From the NCBI GenBank assembly GCA_937900755.1, contig CALCDN010000157.1, forward strand, positions 1 to 9,002: a DNA stretch of 9,002 bases. Direction: 5' to 3'. The notes under the pieces are model-generated. The model saw only the letters and a list, made by a program, of their open reading frames with translations, was not told the DNA's origin and did not search any database. A program made the translations under genes and the position numbers. Shown one piece after another: positions 5,785 to 9,002 of the stretch (positions are counted from its first letter, which is position 1; every line of letters starts with the position of its first letter). This stretch comes from an uncultured Acetobacter sp. GTDB taxonomy: Bacteria; Pseudomonadota; Alphaproteobacteria; Acetobacterales; Acetobacteraceae.

Positions 5785-6348
5785 ATGTCTGACCCGCGTC
5801 AGCCCCGCTGGGAGCATGATACCGAAACACAACTGACATCCCGCCAGCGACTCGACCGCACGGCGCGGCACCTTCTGCCCTCCGTCTTTACCGCGCTGGT
5901 TATTATTTTTTTCTCGGCCCCTGTCAGTATTCCCGGCTCGGCCGAGTTGCTACCTGCCATTGTTATCAACACGATTTTTTTCTGGTCCGTGTGGCGGCCA
6001 TCGGGCATGCCCTCGCTGGCCGTGTTCCTGCTTGGGCTTTTTATGGACCTTGTGGGCTTTACACCGCTGGGGGTCAGCGCCTTTATTCTATTGCTGGTGC
6101 ATGGCATCGGCAGCTATGCCCGTTTTGGTCTCATGCGGATGAATTTTTTAGTGGTATGGTGCCTGTTCGGACTGGTAGGAGCGGCTGCTGCTGCGTTGCA
6201 GTGGGCGCTGGCCTGCCTGTTCCGGCTCCACCTGCTTGATCCGGCACCCGCCTTTTTTGAAGCCTTGCTCTGCATAGGGGTCTATCCGTTGCTTTCCGCC
6301 ACTTTCTCGTGGTTCCTGCATATTCTGGACGAGAAGGACACGCCATGA
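5785..6348 (+). CDS. mreD: Rod shape-determining protein MreD
   Basis: The 187-residue inner-membrane protein is a partner of MreC in the elongasome. After a polar N-terminus (about 28 residues) it shows five or six hydrophobic segments between residues 30 and 180. The family signature is GLFMDLVGFTPLGVSAF (84-100), with the conserved D88 and PLG. Assignment rests on that signature, hydropathy, length and position between mreC and mrdA, since MreD is poorly conserved in sequence. AGGAGGG (5770-5776) is eight bases before the ATG and lies inside mreC. Its stop codon (6346-6348) immediately precedes the perfect hairpin that contains the mrdA start, so termination of mreD translation may influence mrdA translation. 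Confidence 0.92.
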   Translation: MSDPRQPRWEHDTETQLTSRQRLDRTARHLLPSVFTALVIIFFSAPVSIPGSAELLPAIVINTIFFWSVWRPSGMPSLAVFLLGLFMDLVGFTPLGVSAFILLLVHGIGSYARFGLMRMNFLVVWCLFGLVGAAAAALQWALACLFRLHLLDPAPAFFEALLCIGVYPLLSATFSWFLHILDEKDTP

Positions 6349-6373
6349 CCACATGGGAGGTGCTCCCATGTGG
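6349..6373 (+). promoter_or_regulatory. Perfect hairpin enclosing the mrdA ribosome binding site and start codon
   Basis: CCACATGGGAG (6349-6359) and CTCCCATGTGG (6363-6373) are perfect complements around the loop GTG. Most of the ribosome binding site GGGAGG (6355-6360) is in the 5' arm and the start codon ATG (6368-6370) is in the 3' arm, so the folded RNA should block initiation. The mreD stop codon directly abuts the 5' arm. A ribosome finishing mreD would cover and melt that arm, predicting strict translational coupling of PBP2 to MreD. The pairing is seen; the regulatory role is inferred. Confidence 0.65.
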
Positions 6374-8290
6374 CTAAAGCGGCGTAAACGCGATAACCGC
6401 CGCCTGATGCCAATCCGGGATCAGAAGGACCCCGCGCGCGGTGTGTTTACCCGCCGCGCATTGCTGTGCATGGCCGTGCAGGCTGGCGCCATGGGCGAAC
6501 TGGCGCGCCGCCTGTACCATATCCAGATCAATGACGGGGACCACTACGCCCGCATGGCGGCCAACAACCGGGTGAGCAAGCGCCTGCTGGCCCCCCCGCG
6601 CGGCCGCATTGTGGACCGCTATGGCATAGCCCTTGCCAACAACAAGGAAAACTGGCGGGCCCTCCTCATGCCCGAGGAAACAACGGATGTTCCGGGCACC
6701 ATAGAGCGCTTTTCCGCCCTTATTCCGCTCGACGAGCGTGACCGCAACCGCATCGCGCGCGAAATGCGCCACCAGCGCCGGTTTGTGCCCGTCATGCTGC
6801 GTGACTTCCTCTCATGGGATGAAATGGCGCGGATCGAGCTGAACGCGCCCTCCCTGCCCGGTGTGCTGATTGATGTGGGCACACGCCGCGTGTACCCCGA
6901 AGGGGAGCTGCTGGCCCATATTATCGGCTATGTCGCCCCACCCAATGAAAGCGATGTGGCGCACTCCACCTTGCTGGCCCTGCCGGGCATGCGGGTCGGT
7001 CGCGCGGGCATAGAACAGAACCAGGACGAAAAACTGCGTGGCACCGCAGGCTCGGTGGAGATGGAGGTCAACGCTGTTGGCCGTGTCATTTCCGAACTGA
7101 ACCGCGAGGAAGGCGTGCCGGGGGAAGAAATTTCCCTGACCATCGACCGTGGGCTGCAACAAAGGGTGCTCAACCACATAGGAGACCAGACCGCCTCCGC
7201 CGTGGTCATGGACTGCCGTAATGGCGAGGTGCTGGCCATGGTCAGCACGCCCTCATTCGACCCCTCGCTGTTTGACAGCGGCGTCAGCCACGCACAGTGG
7301 ATTGAATGGACGAACAACCAGCACACCCCCCTTATCAACAAGGCGGTGGCGGGTGTTTATCCACCGGGCTCCACCTTCAAGCCCGCCGTGGCCATGGCGG
7401 CACTGGAGTCGGGGCTGGTCTCCCCCACGGACCGGGTTTTCTGTCCTGGCCATCTGGATGTGGGGGGCACGCGCTTTCACTGCTGGTCACGCTGGGGGCA
7501 TGGGTCCGTGGACCTGCATCTGGCCCTCAAATATTCCTGCGACGTCTATTTTTACGAAATTGCCCGCCGCATAGGCATGGACCGCATTGCCCAGACCGCG
7601 CACCGCATGGGCCTTGGCGTGCCACTCGATATTGAACTGCCCCACACTCGCGCGGGGCTTATCCCCACTCCGGCATGGCGGCAGGCCCACCACCACCACT
7701 GGAACGGGGGGGACACCATTGTGAGCGGGATCGGGCAAGGGTTCATACAGGTCACGCCCCTGCAACTGGCCACCTACACCGCCCGCATGGCAACAGGCCG
7801 GGCCGTGCAGCCCCACCTGATGCGCGCCATCAATGGCGAGATCAGCCCCATGGCGAACGCCGAGAACTGGCCAAGCCTCAACATGCCCGAAAAATACCTC
7901 GAAGCCCTGCGCGCGGGCATGTTCGCCGTGGTGAACGAACCGCACGGCACAGCCCCCAAGGCGCAGCTTGACCTGCCGGGCATTGCCATGGCGGGCAAGA
8001 CCGGGTCGGCCCAGGTGCGCCACGTCTCGCGCACATTGCGTGAGAGCGGGCACTTCAACTCCGCCAACCTGCCGTGGGAATACCGGCCCCATGCGCTGTT
8101 TATCTGCTTTGCCCCGTACGATGCCCCACGCTACGCCGTGTCGGTCGTGATCGAGCATGGCAACGCAGGGGCGGACGCCGCCGCCCCGCTTGCGCGCAAC
8201 ATCATGCGCGACACGCTCCTGCGCGACCCCTCCAACCACACCACACCCCCGCCCGAAAGCGTGGCCACTGTGGACGACAGCTTTGAATAA
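6368..8290 (+). CDS. mrdA: Penicillin-binding protein 2, elongasome peptidoglycan transpeptidase
   Basis: The 640-residue class B PBP cross-links peptidoglycan in the periplasm during side-wall growth, together with RodA. A basic cytoplasmic N-terminus and a weakly hydrophobic membrane anchor (about 29-46) precede the PBP dimerisation domain, which opens with APPRGRIVDRYG (75-86). The transpeptidase domain has all three active-site motifs: S335-T-F-K338, S390-C-D392 and K544-T-G546. The conserved GIGQGFIQVTPLQLA follows a run of four histidines. C359, C372, H378 and C391 form a possible metal site. PBP3/FtsI is unlikely because of the mre/rodA context and the PBP2-like sequence around WGHG. 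The ATG at 6368 is preferred to the in-frame ATG at 6353 because GGGAGG lies seven bases before it. Both the site and the ATG are held in a perfect hairpin. The tail after about residue 620 is Pro/Thr/Ser-rich and acidic. Confidence 0.95.
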   Translation: MWLKRRKRDNRRLMPIRDQKDPARGVFTRRALLCMAVQAGAMGELARRLYHIQINDGDHYARMAANNRVSKRLLAPPRGRIVDRYGIALANNKENWRALLMPEETTDVPGTIERFSALIPLDERDRNRIAREMRHQRRFVPVMLRDFLSWDEMARIELNAPSLPGVLIDVGTRRVYPEGELLAHIIGYVAPPNESDVAHSTLLALPGMRVGRAGIEQNQDEKLRGTAGSVEMEVNAVGRVISELNREEGVPGEEISLTIDRGLQQRVLNHIGDQTASAVVMDCRNGEVLAMVSTPSFDPSLFDSGVSHAQWIEWTNNQHTPLINKAVAGVYPPGSTFKPAVAMAALESGLVSPTDRVFCPGHLDVGGTRFHCWSRWGHGSVDLHLALKYSCDVYFYEIARRIGMDRIAQTAHRMGLGVPLDIELPHTRAGLIPTPAWRQAHHHHWNGGDTIVSGIGQGFIQVTPLQLATYTARMATGRAVQPHLMRAINGEISPMANAENWPSLNMPEKYLEALRAGMFAVVNEPHGTAPKAQLDLPGIAMAGKTGSAQVRHVSRTLRESGHFNSANLPWEYRPHALFICFAPYDAPRYAVSVVIEHGNAGADAAAPLARNIMRDTLLRDPSNHTTPPPESVATVDDSFE

Positions 8291-9002
8291 CCCCATCAGG
8301 TTCCACAAACGCCTGCTGCGGGCCGAGCCCAGCTTCAGGCTCATGGCCAAGCTGTGGCGGATCAGTTGGCTATACGTTCTGCTCATCTGCACACTGGCCG
8401 GTATTGGCTACGTAACCCTCTATTCCGCGGCAGGCGGCGTGCCCTACCCGTTTGCGGCCCCCCAGGCCGCACGCTTTGCCGTTGGCCTTGTGCTGATGGT
8501 GACCATTGCCATGCTGCCCCCCCGCCTGCTCATGCGCGCATCATGGGGGATGTACGCCCTCTCGCTCGTGCTTTTGGTGGCGGTGCTGCACATGGGCCAT
8601 GTTGGCAAGGGAGCCGAGCGCTGGCTTATGATCGGGGGGTTGCAGGTCCAGCCCTCCGAATTTGCCAAGATTGCGCTTGTAGCCGTGCTGGCCACGTGGT
8701 TTTCACGCGTGGACTATGCCCGCATGGGCAACCCGCTCTGGCTTGTTCCCCCCACCTTTATGGTGCTTGTACCAGTTGGGCTGGTGCTCAAGGAGCCTAA
8801 TCTGGGCACGGCGGTCATTATCGGGGGTATTGGCGCGGCCCTGTTTTTTACGGCGGGCATGCGCCTGTGGCAGATTGTCCTGCTTGTCCTGCCCGTGCCA
8901 TCGCTTGTCCAGCTTGCCTACGGGCACCTGCATGACTACCAGAAGGCCCGCATCACCACCTTTTTGCACCCCGAAAATGACCCGCTGGGGGCTGGCTACA
9001 AT
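8283..9002 (+). CDS. rodA: Peptidoglycan glycosyltransferase RodA (SEDS family), 3' end outside window
   Basis: About 240 codons are present before the window ends, so roughly the last third of the protein is missing. RodA polymerises lipid II into glycan strands in partnership with PBP2. Visible SEDS features are the first membrane helix (YVLLICTLAGIGYVTLY), GKGAERWL, QPSEFAKIA, the KEPNLGTA motif with several hydrophobic segments around it, and DYQKARITTFLHPENDP near the edge. Start choice is uncertain. The TTG at 8283 overlaps the end of mrdA by eight bases, has GGA at the right distance, and adds a basic N-terminus (RFHKRLLRAEPSFRL) that resembles RodA N-termini. The first ATG, at 8343, would remove it and has only a weak AGG upstream. 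The overlap implies co-translation with mrdA. Confidence 0.9.
   Translation, partial: MNNPIRFHKRLLRAEPSFRLMAKLWRISWLYVLLICTLAGIGYVTLYSAAGGVPYPFAAPQAARFAVGLVLMVTIAMLPPRLLMRASWGMYALSLVLLVAVLHMGHVGKGAERWLMIGGLQVQPSEFAKIALVAVLATWFSRVDYARMGNPLWLVPPTFMVLVPVGLVLKEPNLGTAVIIGGIGAALFFTAGMRLWQIVLLVLPVPSLVQLAYGHLHDYQKARITTFLHPENDPLGAGYN

Noticed and set aside
6353..6367. ATG at 6353 as the mrdA start
   Set aside because: It lies directly before and overlaps the GGGAGG that serves the ATG at 6368, and it has no ribosome binding site itself.
6345..6377. Ten-codon frame starting at the ATGA that overlaps the mreD stop and running through the hairpin
   Set aside because: It could be reached by re-initiation and would open the hairpin, but ten codons with no ribosome binding site of its own are too little to call a gene.
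8309..8330. Small GC hairpin just after the mrdA stop
   Set aside because: It lies in the probable N-terminal coding part of rodA, has a bulge and no T tract, and is too short to support a function.

Overview
The window looks like ordinary chromosome from a GC-rich alphaproteobacterium. The protein sequences, the single-gene heme A synthase and the leuA-mreBCD-mrdA-rodA order suggest an acetic acid bacterium (Acetobacteraceae, perhaps Komagataeibacter or a relative). That placement is my inference from protein character, not a database match. I see no tRNA, rRNA, CRISPR array, insertion sequence, integrase or base-composition break. All main genes except the first read left to right.

Layout. 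Positions 1-438 (minus strand) hold the N-terminal 146 residues of a VTT/TVP38-TMEM64 membrane protein that runs off the left edge. An 88-base divergent gap follows, then ctaA (527-1609, heme A synthase). The 314 bases from 1610 to 1923 are a regulatory leader: a possible ctaA terminator, a candidate promoter overlapped by an inverted repeat, a leucine-rich leader peptide (1683-1790), and alternative hairpins including a terminator-like one ending in TTTT (1784-1830). Then comes leuA (1924-3513, 2-isopropylmalate synthase), started at the ATG with a well-placed ribosome binding site. The arrangement reads as a leucine-responsive transcription attenuator.

The 215 bases from 3514 to 3728 carry tandem stop codons, a small GC hairpin, a long imperfect inverted repeat (3549-3615) and a weak promoter candidate, ahead of the rod-shape cluster: mreB (3729-4775), mreC (4866-5780), mreD (5785-6348), mrdA/PBP2 (6368-8290) and rodA (8283 to beyond the right edge). 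MreB filaments on the inner membrane face organise MreC, MreD, the glycosyltransferase RodA and the transpeptidase PBP2 into the elongasome, which inserts new peptidoglycan along the side wall. mreC to rodA are packed with gaps of 4 and 19 bases or a short overlap, so they are probably co-transcribed. mreB is set apart by 90 bases containing a hairpin.

Most notable points: (1) a perfect 11-bp inverted repeat with a 3-base loop (6349-6373) that contains both the ribosome binding site and the start codon of mrdA, directly after the mreD stop; (2) the leucine leader-peptide attenuator of leuA; (3) a Cys-Cys-His-Cys set in PBP2 whose spacing fits the zinc site reported in Acinetobacter PBP2. I found no wholly new multi-gene system.
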